This document shows positions 22,191 to 30,373 of a stretch of DNA of 30,674 nucleotides, one piece after another. The stretch comes from a virus. Position numbers and translations under genes: made by a program. How positions within the stretch are numbered: the first letter of the stretch is position 1; each line of letters opens with the position of its first letter. The stretch is from the IMG/VR virus record IMGVR_UViG_3300011116_000717, positions 1 through 30,674 of that record. One strand, written 5' to 3'. Below the pieces are notes generated by a model. That model was not told the DNA's origin. It did not search any database and saw only the letters and a program-made list of their open reading frames with translations.

Positions 22191-23168
22191 TTATACTTTT
22201 TTAGGTTGTGTCAATGCAGCACCTGCCACACCACCACCGACTGTAAGACCTGTTCCAAGACCTTGAGACATGGCTTGCTGGTTGGCAAGTTGTTGTTGTG
22301 TTTGAGTTTGTCCTATGCCACCAATTCCCTGACTCAATCCACTCATATAATCTGTTTGCAATCCATATTGAGCTAACGGTCGTTTTACTTTATTTTGTAA
22401 TCTTTGTTGATTTTCTAAATCAGTATTGGCTTGTGATACTCGCATCTTTTCCCGTTCAAATTCATTTCTTAAACTTTGCTTTAAATCCAAATCTCTTAAC
22501 CCTGCTACGTTTCTATTCTGAGTATTAAATTGATTGATCACGTCCTGAGCTTGTGCTTTTTGTGCCTGTCTCTGAAAATCTGTTTGTTCTATTCCGGATG
22601 ATAAGTTTGCAAGGTTACTCAATGCATTTACTCTTGCTTGTTGTGCTTGTGCCGCTTGTTGCATTCCTTGAGTCGATGCCTGTTGACTTGCCGCTTGTGA
22701 TGCTTGCAACTGTGCTGCTAGTTCCTGACCACTCCCGGACAATCCTCTCTGTGCCATGTTCTGAAGGATGGATTCTCTTTGTCCTCTCTCCTGTGTTGCA
22801 ATCTGATTTTGTATTTCAGTCAATGCTGCTCTGTCAATTGCACTCAATCCAGTTTGGGAAAGTTCTTCTATTCCTCCGATGGCTTGCAATTGTTTTTGAC
22901 GCATCGCTTGATTGATTACACCTGAAGGAAGACCCGTTGCTTGTAGTTCTTCTGGAGTAAAGTTGCCTAAGTAAGACAAAGCTTCAGGAGTAGAATACTT
23001 TGCAAACTCTACTTCTGGTATTTCAGGAGGACGATTAATAAGGGCTGTGAGTGCTTGTAGTTTTGCTGATTGTGTAGATGCTGACAAATCTGGTCTTGTG
23101 AGATAGCCCATAAGACCACCTGCTGCTACTCCTGCTCCACCTGCTATGAGTGCTGTTGTAACTGGCAT
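22191..23168 (-). CDS. Gln/Ala-rich internal virion protein
   Basis: The 325-residue protein opens with a Gly/Ala membrane-like segment (TALIAGGAGVAAGGLMGYL, residues 4-22) and closes with another (GLTVGGGVAGAALTQPKK). Between them is a helical Gln/Ala-rich core (LAAQLQASQAASQQASTQ). This resembles podovirus core and ejection proteins such as T7 gp14 or P22 gp20, which insert in the host envelope. It is one base from the next gene's start region, so it is tightly linked to the 440-residue protein upstream. Confidence 0.6.
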   Translation of the reverse strand: MPVTTALIAGGAGVAAGGLMGYLTRPDLSASTQSAKLQALTALINRPPEIPEVEFAKYSTPEALSYLGNFTPEELQATGLPSGVINQAMRQKQLQAIGGIEELSQTGLSAIDRAALTEIQNQIATQERGQRESILQNMAQRGLSGSGQELAAQLQASQAASQQASTQGMQQAAQAQQARVNALSNLANLSSGIEQTDFQRQAQKAQAQDVINQFNTQNRNVAGLRDLDLKQSLRNEFEREKMRVSQANTDLENQQRLQNKVKRPLAQYGLQTDYMSGLSQGIGGIGQTQTQQQLANQQAMSQGLGTGLTVGGGVAGAALTQPKKV

Positions 23169-24490
23169 TATTGTATCCTCTCTTGTAGTAATGGCGAAAA
23201 TGGGGTATTACCTGATAATTGTTCAAGTGCTTGGATTCTTGAAAATCTTGTTGGATCATAAGATGATATTAAATTTCTTTTTGTTTCATTTAATTGATTC
23301 AAGTAAGTATTATATTTATTTACAATATCTTGATTTCTGCTAGAATAATCTGCTAAAAATCTACGTTGAGCATCTAAATCAAATTCAAATGGTCTTTTAG
23401 CTTCATTTCTTTTTTGAATTTCTCTTGTATTATATTCTATATTGCTTTGTGCGTTAGCCTTATTTCCTTGAGCATTGCTAATTTCTTGTCCAGTAGATAT
23501 AGGATTATCAATAATAGCTTGATATTTAGCAATAGCTGATCTTTCTGCATTTATTGATTTGTTTAAATTATCAATTTCTTTATTATGATTATTTATTATA
23601 TTTTGTAAATTAGCTTGATTTTCTTGAGATTTATTAATTTGTCCTACTATATATTTTGCATCTTCTGGATTAACTCCTATATTACTTGCAACATATTGTT
23701 GATTAATTCCTCTAATAAAATCTTCTTCTGGTCTTACTATTCTAGTCAATTCGTTTTGAACTTCTCCAGCAGTTAAAGGTTTTCCTTGTGCTTGTGTTCT
23801 TAGTGTTTCTATATCTCCTATTATGCTTGGAGCTTGTGTTTTACGTATTGCACTTGCTGTAGTACCTAAACCTGCAATAGCTTGTTGTCCTGATTGTGTA
23901 CTCTGAGTAAGAAATCTATCTAAGACATTTTCGCCTCTGGTAGCCAATGCAGGATTTACTCTTTGAGATTGCAAATAATTTTGCAATGCATTGGGATCTC
24001 TTTGTATTGTTTCCAATCCACTCGCAAGTTGTTCCTGTTGTGTTCCTAGCATTCCTCTTGCCGATTGAAGTTGTTGGAAAGGTGTTTCGATATCTCCTAT
24101 TCCTTGTGTTCTATAACCTGCAAATCTTTGTATATTCTTAGGATCTTGAACTATTGCAGTTGGATTTTGTAAAGCACTTTGAACAAACTGTTGTCCGGAT
24201 CGAATTGATTCAAATCCTGATTTGATTGGTTCCGCTTGTTTTACAAATTCTTGTTGTCTTGTTCCTAGCTCTCCCTGTCTAGCTTGTGCTTCTCTTTGCA
24301 GTATCTGTGCATTTGGGTTTGCTTCATTGGCTTGGACATACTGTTGTAGATTTGTAAAACGACCACTGCCACCTTGTGAAATATTTTTTCTTTGCTGTGC
24401 CTGTTGCCCAAAAGTTCCCGAACCCATTCCGAGAGTTGGAGCTTGTGCTAGGTTTTGTTCTTCTGGTTTTTTCTCAAATACATTCGCCAT
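23168..24490 (-). CDS. Gln/Asn-rich coiled-coil virion protein
   Basis: The 440-residue protein is extremely rich in Gln, Asn, Arg and Ser. An N-terminal Gly/Gln-rich part (about residues 10-60) is followed by repeated helical blocks with QxxQ and IxxI spacing. A long coiled coil around 290-360 includes IINNHNKEIDNLNKSINAER. No family was recognised. Location among tail and ejection genes and an overlap of one base with the downstream gene suggest a virion component, perhaps a scaffold for the other ejection proteins. Confidence 0.55.
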   Translation of the reverse strand: MANVFEKKPEEQNLAQAPTLGMGSGTFGQQAQQRKNISQGGSGRFTNLQQYVQANEANPNAQILQREAQARQGELGTRQQEFVKQAEPIKSGFESIRSGQQFVQSALQNPTAIVQDPKNIQRFAGYRTQGIGDIETPFQQLQSARGMLGTQQEQLASGLETIQRDPNALQNYLQSQRVNPALATRGENVLDRFLTQSTQSGQQAIAGLGTTASAIRKTQAPSIIGDIETLRTQAQGKPLTAGEVQNELTRIVRPEEDFIRGINQQYVASNIGVNPEDAKYIVGQINKSQENQANLQNIINNHNKEIDNLNKSINAERSAIAKYQAIIDNPISTGQEISNAQGNKANAQSNIEYNTREIQKRNEAKRPFEFDLDAQRRFLADYSSRNQDIVNKYNTYLNQLNETKRNLISSYDPTRFSRIQALEQLSGNTPFSPLLQERIQ

Positions 24491-24491
24491 G

Positions 24492-24911
24492 TCATAATCC
24501 TAATATTGTAATATTGTATTGCTTATTGTTGTCCAGTCCAGTGATGTAATGTATTGTGACTGTTCCATCGTTGTTGTCATACCATGATAAAGTAACTGCA
24601 TCATGTTTCTTTTTTGGAGTACCGATCTCTTCAATATATCCTAGTAGTAGTATTTGTGTTTTACGTCCGAGAGTATTAAGATAATTTATTTCAACAAAAT
24701 CTTTTGCAGATGTGTATGTCGATGGAGTTCTGAAAGTGATATTTTTAATTTGACCTTTCACATTTTCTGGGATTGTTAAATTTCGATTGAATGCTGAGTA
24801 AACTTCCTCTATAAATTGATTGATAGGAGAAAGAAGAGAATCCACCCATATAGGAATGTCGGCTCCTAAGTCGGATCTTTGCACACGCTTAATTGTTGGA
24901 AGTGATGCCAT
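24492..24911 (-). CDS. Small beta-rich tail-associated protein
   Basis: The 139-residue protein has a helical N-terminus (DIPIWVDSLLSPINQFIEEVYSAF) split here for length, then an alternating strand pattern: GQIKNITFRTPSTYTSA, KTQILLLGYIEEIG, and VTLSWYDNNDGTVTIHYITGLDNNKQYNITI at the end, described as three strands. It resembles small tail accessory proteins that accompany gp10-like genes in podoviruses. It overlaps the P22 gp10-like gene by one base. Role is inferred. Confidence 0.55.
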   Translation of the reverse strand: MASLPTIKRVQRSDLGADIPIWVDSLLSPINQFIEEVYSAFNRNLTIPENVKGQIKNITFRTPSTYTSAKDFVEINYLNTLGRKTQILLLGYIEEIGTPKKKHDAVTLSWYDNNDGTVTIHYITGLDNNKQYNITILGL

Positions 24912-27367
24912 TATTTAAATCTCTCGGACATTGGCTCGAACATTGCTGACAATCCCTGTATTGCAAAATAAGATTGAGCTTTCTTTGATCTTACTCGGAA
25001 AAATACCCATGACGCTCTTCTTTTGAGTAAAGGAATATATGTCCTTATAGGATAAGCCAATCCCGTCCCAAATCCCCAGGGAATATTGCCCCATCCAAAA
25101 GATCCCCATTGATCGGATCTCAATGGAGATACCTCTGTATACTCCACGTTAGGATCAAAATTACTTGAGAATCCAATCTCTATAGAACTGAAATCGGCTG
25201 TTCTGAATAACATTGTGATTTCTCTCCAATGTTTTAAAATGCCTGGATTTTGGCTGTCATTCTGTGACCATTCTATAATTGATTCTATTGGTTCATAAGA
25301 GATAGCAGATCCTGCAACAAATCCAGAAGTGCTTTCTAAGGTAACATTATTTCCTGCTACCAAAGTCACAACAGAGTATACTCCACTTTGTCGTATTACT
25401 TGATTGATAGATATGTTTGCATTTGGAGATATTGTAAGAATATTTCCTGCAATAGAATTGATTGTGATATTATAAGAGTCATCTACATAGTCGGTTGAAT
25501 TTAAAGCCTTTCTTTCTCTGTAGATATATCCATCTATTCCACCCATGTAAAGTCTATTGTCATACACTATTCCGCATGAACGATCTTGTATATATTTAGT
25601 CCATGCATTCGTAAAAAAATTATATACATAAGCTTCTGAAGGATATGTATCAGTTGCCAATGCTTTGCAATAGAATAAATACTTTCTATCCACTTCGTAA
25701 GACACGCCAAAAGAAGTAGTAAAAAAGTTTTGTATAATTTCTCTTTGTTGGATTTGATCTTCTATCGGTCTGGAAATAACCTCGACTCCATTGTCTGATA
25801 TCGCCGCTATTCCCTGATCTGTATAGCAATAGATTTGATTATTCATCTCCACTGCAGATTCTATAGAAAGCAGTTTTACAGTATTGTCAAATAATGAAAT
25901 ACGCAATGAACTTGGATCTTCTCCTATGATTCTGAATAGACCGTCTTCTTTAAGAATGAAAACTGAATCTCTAAGAGGAATGATTCTTAGTATTTCATTT
26001 GCTCTACTTCCTGCATCTACATAGTTTAGTATAGGTACTGCTTCTGGCTGTTGCAATTTTGAGTAGTATACTCTGTTTGGGTTTTCGTCGTTCGTGCTTC
26101 CGTTGTTTGTTCCAGACGTGCTTAGAACAGGATTCCAACAGGTTGTCTTACTTGATACAATAAAATATTGTGCTGTAGTATAGTCATTTGCTTGTATAAA
26201 TATTTTTCCAGGCAAATCCCCAAAGCCTGATATGTAATATGCACTTATTGTAGATTGATATAAATTTATAACTTTGACTAATGATCTTGCTGTTTCTGCT
26301 ATGTTTTCGGATGCAGATCCTGACGTAAATACTCTAAAGATTGCACTTGCAGGAGTTTCGGTTGATGTCGATGCTGTGTATGTCACTCCATTAATAGTTA
26401 ACGTATCATTGTTTGTAAGTGCTACGCCTGCACTGTTAGATACTGCAATTAAAGTAAGAAAGAAATTTTGTCTACTCTTTGTATTTGCATAGAATGTCAT
26501 GTTTTTGTATGTACAGATATCTATTGCAAAAGGTGGCTCATCGTTAGACTGTAATATTCCTTCCTGTGTTGGAGATGTATATAGGAATGCTCCTCTCAAT
26601 GTCTCAGGAGTGATATCATTTATATCGACATAACCTGCTGATTTTTGTGCTGAAGTAAGATTGCCTTCATAGACTAATTGCAAATCGTCTGGCGGCTCGA
26701 TGGGAGATGTAACATTTACTGATCTATAAGCTTGATAAAAATATCCTACCTCAGCCATGTCAGGCACATATAATCTAATGTTTACATTTTTATCTCCTGA
26801 AGAGTTTGTTACTGCAGCACGACCCGAAGGAGATCCGAGTATTAAATTATCATTTGCGTCTTTGTATCCCCAAACAAATCTATAAGCCACCGACTCACCA
26901 TTTCCCAGAAATCCATTTGAACTTCCAGAATCAATAGTACAGTATCCATCCAATGCCCTTGGAGATCCTGCATTAATAGGAGTGTCGGTAACAACAGACA
27001 TCTTTTTAATATTTGCCGATGTCGTAAAATAAAAGTTCTTATTTGCCTGAGTCGATTTTATCCTATGTCCAGTTGGAGGAGTATAAGTGCCTGAATATGT
27101 TGTGAATGTTCCTGATCCATTATCTCTTGCAAGTTTGTTGTCATAACTGGAAATCAATGTTCCTTGATAATCAAAGAGAGCATCAATAGACCCCGTGTAA
27201 GAAGCAGGCATCTGTCCGTATTTTGCTTGTCCCCGTCTTGGTTCTGCCACCGATCCTTTGTCAATTTGAATGTTGTCTGCTTTTTGTAATGCACCTTCAG
27301 GTATCTCGCTAAATTGATTTGGATTTGTATAAAGACCTGCTATTTTAAGATTTAAAGCTTGTGCCAT
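24911..27367 (-). CDS. P22 gp10-like tail hub protein
   Basis: The 818-residue protein begins with a segment typical of gp10-like DNA stabilisation proteins: GLYTNPNQFSEIPEGALQ, then KADNIQIDKGSVAEPRRG at residues 28-45. Blade-like repeats follow with IPLRDSVFILKEDGLFRI, AAISDNGVEVISRPIE, YLFYCKALATDTYPSEAYVY and NAWTKYIQDRSCGIVYDNRL, the beta-propeller plan of the family. It is longer than P22 gp10, and an insertion of beta-rich domains around 300-390 explains part of the excess. It would cap the portal and link it to the tail needle or fibre. The connector gene is directly upstream. Confidence 0.75.
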   Translation of the reverse strand: MAQALNLKIAGLYTNPNQFSEIPEGALQKADNIQIDKGSVAEPRRGQAKYGQMPASYTGSIDALFDYQGTLISSYDNKLARDNGSGTFTTYSGTYTPPTGHRIKSTQANKNFYFTTSANIKKMSVVTDTPINAGSPRALDGYCTIDSGSSNGFLGNGESVAYRFVWGYKDANDNLILGSPSGRAAVTNSSGDKNVNIRLYVPDMAEVGYFYQAYRSVNVTSPIEPPDDLQLVYEGNLTSAQKSAGYVDINDITPETLRGAFLYTSPTQEGILQSNDEPPFAIDICTYKNMTFYANTKSRQNFFLTLIAVSNSAGVALTNNDTLTINGVTYTASTSTETPASAIFRVFTSGSASENIAETARSLVKVINLYQSTISAYYISGFGDLPGKIFIQANDYTTAQYFIVSSKTTCWNPVLSTSGTNNGSTNDENPNRVYYSKLQQPEAVPILNYVDAGSRANEILRIIPLRDSVFILKEDGLFRIIGEDPSSLRISLFDNTVKLLSIESAVEMNNQIYCYTDQGIAAISDNGVEVISRPIEDQIQQREIIQNFFTTSFGVSYEVDRKYLFYCKALATDTYPSEAYVYNFFTNAWTKYIQDRSCGIVYDNRLYMGGIDGYIYRERKALNSTDYVDDSYNITINSIAGNILTISPNANISINQVIRQSGVYSVVTLVAGNNVTLESTSGFVAGSAISYEPIESIIEWSQNDSQNPGILKHWREITMLFRTADFSSIEIGFSSNFDPNVEYTEVSPLRSDQWGSFGWGNIPWGFGTGLAYPIRTYIPLLKRRASWVFFRVRSKKAQSYFAIQGLSAMFEPMSERFK

Positions 27368-27370
27368 ACA

Positions 27371-28255
27371 TTATTTCCATAGATACCTTGATAGTCTTCT
27401 ATTTGCTGAAATCTTTTTTGGCTGTGCATCTACTCGAGGAGTAATAAGATTTCGGTTGTCCGACTCCATCTGTGCATAAGTCAACAAAGCAGACTGCAAT
27501 CCGTTATTGTCTCCCATGTATTCCATCATTCTGACAACTACTGCTTGGATTAATAATGGTATTGTATCCTGTGGAATTTGAGCAAAAGGAGATTCTCCAC
27601 GAGATGCCACATAGAATCCAGTTTCAATATTGGTTGTGTTTGTAAGATTCAAAGTTGCACTTGATACTGTCCCGGCTGTTCTCTCTGTGACTGTATCCCA
27701 TGGTTGATTGTTACTTACAATATCAATCTCACTTCCTGTAGTTATGTTTGCAGGAAGGTTTGTGCTACATACTATAGATGTGTTTGTATTGACTGTACTT
27801 ATGATTGCAGTTCTGGAAGTTGCTACAATCTCGGATGGTCTTCTGTAGTAGTATACTCTTAGTTGTCCGCTTGTGATAGCTTGAGGAAATATTTTTATTT
27901 TACTACCTTGAATGTAGTACCCACCATAATAATCATTTATCTGAGATACTGCTAATCTGGGAACAGAAGCGAAGAAAGAATCATCTGAACTTGCAGTATA
28001 GATATTGATCTGATTGATCTTGTTTCCTATGGCACTCTTAGGAATATCAATTTCTGTAGTGCTACCATTTTGAGTATATTCATCATATGTGAGAAAGTAA
28101 TCTTCCCTGACTGCTAAGATATAAGGTATTATTCTATTTTGCAATTCTTCATTTAGCATTGCAATCAAGTCTGAATCACTAAATAGATTTTGACTTGTCG
28201 GGATTAAAGCTCTTCTTTTAAGTTGTGCAATTAATCCTGTGGATGTAAAATCCAT
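27371..28255 (-). CDS. Head-tail connector protein (gp4/gp11-like)
   Basis: The 294-residue protein has an N-terminal helical region (LIAQLKRRALIPTSQNLFSD and LIAMLNEELQNRIIPYIL), a central beta-sandwich-like part with Thr/Asn-rich strands, and a C-terminal helix bundle (LLIQAVVVRMMEYMGDNN). The helix-strand-helix layout with a basic C-terminus is that of podovirus tail-tube A or P22 gp4-type adaptors that bind the portal. A beta insertion around residues 150-220 (SRTAIISTVNTNTS, NITTGSEIDIVSNN) is longer than usual. It lies directly upstream of the gp10-like gene, as in P22. Confidence 0.7.
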   Translation of the reverse strand: MDFTSTGLIAQLKRRALIPTSQNLFSDSDLIAMLNEELQNRIIPYILAVREDYFLTYDEYTQNGSTTEIDIPKSAIGNKINQINIYTASSDDSFFASVPRLAVSQINDYYGGYYIQGSKIKIFPQAITSGQLRVYYYRRPSEIVATSRTAIISTVNTNTSIVCSTNLPANITTGSEIDIVSNNQPWDTVTERTAGTVSSATLNLTNTTNIETGFYVASRGESPFAQIPQDTIPLLIQAVVVRMMEYMGDNNGLQSALLTYAQMESDNRNLITPRVDAQPKKISANRRLSRYLWK

Positions 28256-28542
28256 TACATAGCCTTTTTCATTTTCATTTTAGCTTGCAATCTTCCAAGA
28301 ACTGAAGATGGATCTATTTCTTCCTCATCGTCTTCTTCCTCTCCTTCATCCTCTTCCATCATTGGCTTTTTGTCGGATTCTAGCTTAACGATTGTAAGAC
28401 CTTTCTTTTCAGGTTTGATTTCCTCATCATACTCCATGTCCATCTTTTCTTTTGGCATGAGTCGTTCCATCTCCATGTCTTCCATCTGAGAGATGATATC
28501 CATGATCGCTTTTAGTTTTGCATTCTTCATGATTCCTGGCAT
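28255..28542 (-). CDS. Small Met/Glu-rich acidic protein
   Basis: The 95-residue protein has TAGGAG ahead of ATG at 28542. It holds a Met/Glu-rich block (QMEDMEMERLMPKEKMDMEY) near 20-39, an almost purely acidic run of Glu and Asp near 65-77, and a basic Met/Lys-rich end (LQAKMKMKKAM). Such extreme composition suggests a chaperone-like or DNA-mimicking protein, but it may also be a virion component. It overlaps the connector start by one base. Confidence 0.6.
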   Translation of the reverse strand: MPGIMKNAKLKAIMDIISQMEDMEMERLMPKEKMDMEYDEEIKPEKKGLTIVKLESDKKPMMEEDEGEEEDDEEEIDPSSVLGRLQAKMKMKKAM

Positions 28543-28553
28543 TTTGATTGCTC

Positions 28554-28709
28554 CTATTTTTTCTTCTTTGCTGTCTTACTTGCTTGTTTGAAATCTTTGG
28601 CACTAGGAGAATTTGGATTTTTGGTTGATCTCATTCTTTCTCCAGATCCTGCTTTAATTCTCTCTCTTTTAGCATGAATATTGTCATACAAACCTTTCTT
28701 TTGTTCCAT
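28554..28709 (-). CDS. Small basic phage protein with KKGLYDNIHAKRERI
   Basis: The 51-residue Lys-rich protein starts at 28709 and ends at 28554; it is flanked by the fibre-assembly-like gene one base upstream and the acidic protein twelve bases downstream. It contains GLYDNIHAKRERIKAGSGE and RMRSTKNPNSPSAKDF, a pattern I recognise as recurring in small conserved phage proteins of unknown function. Its basic charge contrasts with the acidic neighbour; the two could bind. Confidence 0.7.
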   Translation of the reverse strand: MEQKKGLYDNIHAKRERIKAGSGERMRSTKNPNSPSAKDFKQASKTAKKKK

Positions 28710-28710
28710 T

Positions 28711-28935
28711 CTATTTACTCCATATTGGGTTAGGTTCTACAGGAAAGATTGGGTCTTCCACTGGATTGATGATTAGATTTCTTAATTGACTTCTGTAGGA
28801 TTCAAATTCTGATTTGTTTGTGATGTTTACGTCTGGTAGTACAGACCAATCTGAATTTGCAATACGTTTTTTTGATTCTTCTTTGCAATTATTTTTTTTG
28901 AATTCTGATAATCTTTTTTGATCTACAATAATCAT
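28711..28935 (-). CDS. Tail fibre assembly-like protein
   Basis: I choose ATG at 28935 because it overlaps the upstream stop as ATGA; the longer form from 28947 would add MGSS. The 74-residue protein has KKRIANSDWSVLPDVNITNK and EFESYRSQLRNLIINP followed by FPVEPNPIW, matching the phage tail assembly chaperone pattern (SDWxxLPD...YRxxLR). It probably helps the tail fibre fold or attach. The fibre gene lies one gene upstream. Confidence 0.7.
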   Translation of the reverse strand: MIIVDQKRLSEFKKNNCKEESKKRIANSDWSVLPDVNITNKSEFESYRSQLRNLIINPVEDPIFPVEPNPIWSK

Positions 28936-29189
28936 TGAACTGCCCATCCTTGATACTCTGGATATTTCTTATAGAATTCTTCTTTTGTTAGACCGATTCC
29001 ATCTGCATTGTCTTTATTAATTTCCATAGTCCAAAAGTTTCTTGTATCTCTTGAAGGCAATTCAGATTCTTTTACAAGTTTGTAATACAACCCACTAGGT
29101 ACGTCTTTGTCTGCTATAATTTTAATATCATCTTCAATTGCAGGGATAAGTATTTTTAATCCTTCGTTGTCGTTATAGGCTATTTTCAT
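28932..29189 (-). CDS. Small protein between tail fibre and assembly-like gene
   Basis: The 85-residue protein has a beta-rich first half (LKILIPAIEDDIKIIADKDV) and ends in a Lys/Tyr/Glu-rich helix (TKEEFYKKYPEYQGWAVQ). Phage genes next to tail fibre genes with similar N-termini often act with the fibre assembly protein. No firm family was recognised. Overlaps of four bases join it to both neighbours. Confidence 0.55.
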   Translation of the reverse strand: MKIAYNDNEGLKILIPAIEDDIKIIADKDVPSGLYYKLVKESELPSRDTRNFWTMEINKDNADGIGLTKEEFYKKYPEYQGWAVQ

Positions 29190-30244
29190 CTAAAAACCAC
29201 CGTTGATATTTGTTCTGCATCGGTATTGGTTCCGTTAAAATTTGTTGTTACTATTCTATATTGACTAGTACTTTTTAATGTTGGAGTCCCCAAGGATGCT
29301 CTTAATCCTACAAATGTTGGACTAGCAGCCGCAGATACATCAAATTGTTGATTTGATATAATAGCATAATTTGCATCAGGCATAGCAGTTGTAAAGTTTA
29401 CAGTATAATCCCCCGTCCCATTATCTGTAATACTAGACACATTCCCACTTGATCGAATTGCAACAGTACCTGTTCCATTAAAATTTACCCATGCTCTACA
29501 TAGATACCCATTATCAAGTTGAGTATTGTAGTCTGTCCCTACTTGACTTTCATAAACTGCCTTGATTTGTCCTGTGGATTCTATTCTAAATCTAGAATTC
29601 CCATTGGTTATAAAATCAAGAGTATCGGCTGCACTTCTTCCTATTCCAGTATTTGTATCTCCTGTAAATGATAGAACTGGAGTATTGGCTGTTGTGTCGT
29701 CGTCTAGATATGTGACACCGTCAATAGTAGTATTTCCAGACACTCCGAGAGTTCCTGCTATTGCTGTATTTCCAGAGGATGCCGTTACATTAAACTTGTT
29801 TGTATTGATTGCAACATTTCCTGTGATAGCAACAGATCCATTGACATCAAGCTCAACGGAAGGAGTCGCATCATTGATACCAACTTTATTAGTAGTAGGA
29901 TCGACGAACAAGACACCACTGTCTACATTTAGTATTCCAGTGATTGCCGTTGTATCGCTCGTGCCATTGCCTAGATTAGAGTTTCCATTGACTGTGATAT
30001 TACCTGTAAGAGTAGTGTTTCCAGTTACGGAAGCATTCCCACCAACAGTAAGATTTGCATCAAGTGTTGTGTTACCTGTGACATCTAAAGTCGATGGTAT
30101 GTCTACAGTAGTACCACTGGCAAGACCAATTTTTCCAAGTGCAGCACTTGTTTCTATTGCAAAGTCGGTTGCTGCATCTCCCCAGTTTGTATCTCCAACA
30201 TCTGGGTAGTCAATCAATTCTCCATTTACACTTATTTCTGGCAT
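29186..30244 (-). CDS. Tail fibre protein
   Basis: The 352-residue protein has an N-terminal attachment segment DYPDVGDTNWGDAATDFAIE (residues 13-32). Then comes a repeated block with the core GN(T/A)xLxGNxTVxGN from about 50 to 190 (VTGNTTLDANLTVGGN, VTGNTTLTGNITVNGN), typical of triple beta-helix fibre shafts. The C-terminal part has FNGTGTVAIRSSGNVSSITD and YTVNFTTAMPDANYAI, a module I recognise from other phage tail fibres, likely the host-binding tip. The DNA repeats follow from the protein repeats. Confidence 0.85.
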   Translation of the reverse strand: MPEISVNGELIDYPDVGDTNWGDAATDFAIETSAALGKIGLASGTTVDIPSTLDVTGNTTLDANLTVGGNASVTGNTTLTGNITVNGNSNLGNGTSDTTAITGILNVDSGVLFVDPTTNKVGINDATPSVELDVNGSVAITGNVAINTNKFNVTASSGNTAIAGTLGVSGNTTIDGVTYLDDDTTANTPVLSFTGDTNTGIGRSAADTLDFITNGNSRFRIESTGQIKAVYESQVGTDYNTQLDNGYLCRAWVNFNGTGTVAIRSSGNVSSITDNGTGDYTVNFTTAMPDANYAIISNQQFDVSAAASPTFVGLRASLGTPTLKSTSQYRIVTTNFNGTNTDAEQISTVVFR

Positions 30245-30247
30245 GTA

Positions 30248-30316
30248 TTACTTGCCTTTCTTTTTGGACATTGGTTTTTTAACTGGCATCTTTGATCCCG
30301 ATTTTTTACCGTACAT
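30248..30316 (-). CDS. Very small Lys-rich protein after the capsid gene
   Basis: A 22-residue basic peptide (MYGKKSGSKMPVKKPMSKKK followed by GK) is read from ATG at 30316, with AAGGAG eight bases upstream. Its strong ribosome site and tight spacing to the fibre gene support real translation. Tiny Lys-rich proteins after the capsid gene occur in other phages and may bind DNA or decorate the capsid. Function is unknown. Confidence 0.5.
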   Translation of the reverse strand: MYGKKSGSKMPVKKPMSKKKGK

Positions 30317-30341
30317 GTATTTCTCCTTGTATGTATTGCAA

Positions 30342-30361
30342 AGAGGGATCTTACTCCCTCT
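30342..30361. terminator. Hairpin downstream of the capsid gene
   Basis: AGAGGGA (30342-30348) pairs with TCCCTCT (30355-30361) around a six-base loop. It lies just after the capsid stop on the minus strand. The T-run after the stem is weak on both strands, so it is more likely an attenuator or an mRNA-stabilising hairpin that favours capsid over downstream genes than a full terminator. Confidence 0.45.
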
Positions 30362-30373
30362 CGTTTAGTTTTG

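Noticed and set aside
23035-23259. Leftward frame of 74 codons overlapping two virion genes
   Set aside because: It is in another frame of the same strand within two tightly linked long genes and is Ser/His/Tyr-biased, as expected for a frame shadow.
29562-30209. Long rightward open frame of 215 codons opposite the tail fibre
   Set aside because: It is the antisense of the repetitive fibre gene; its Val/Pro/Leu-rich composition follows from the fibre codons and it has no ribosome site or plausible domain.
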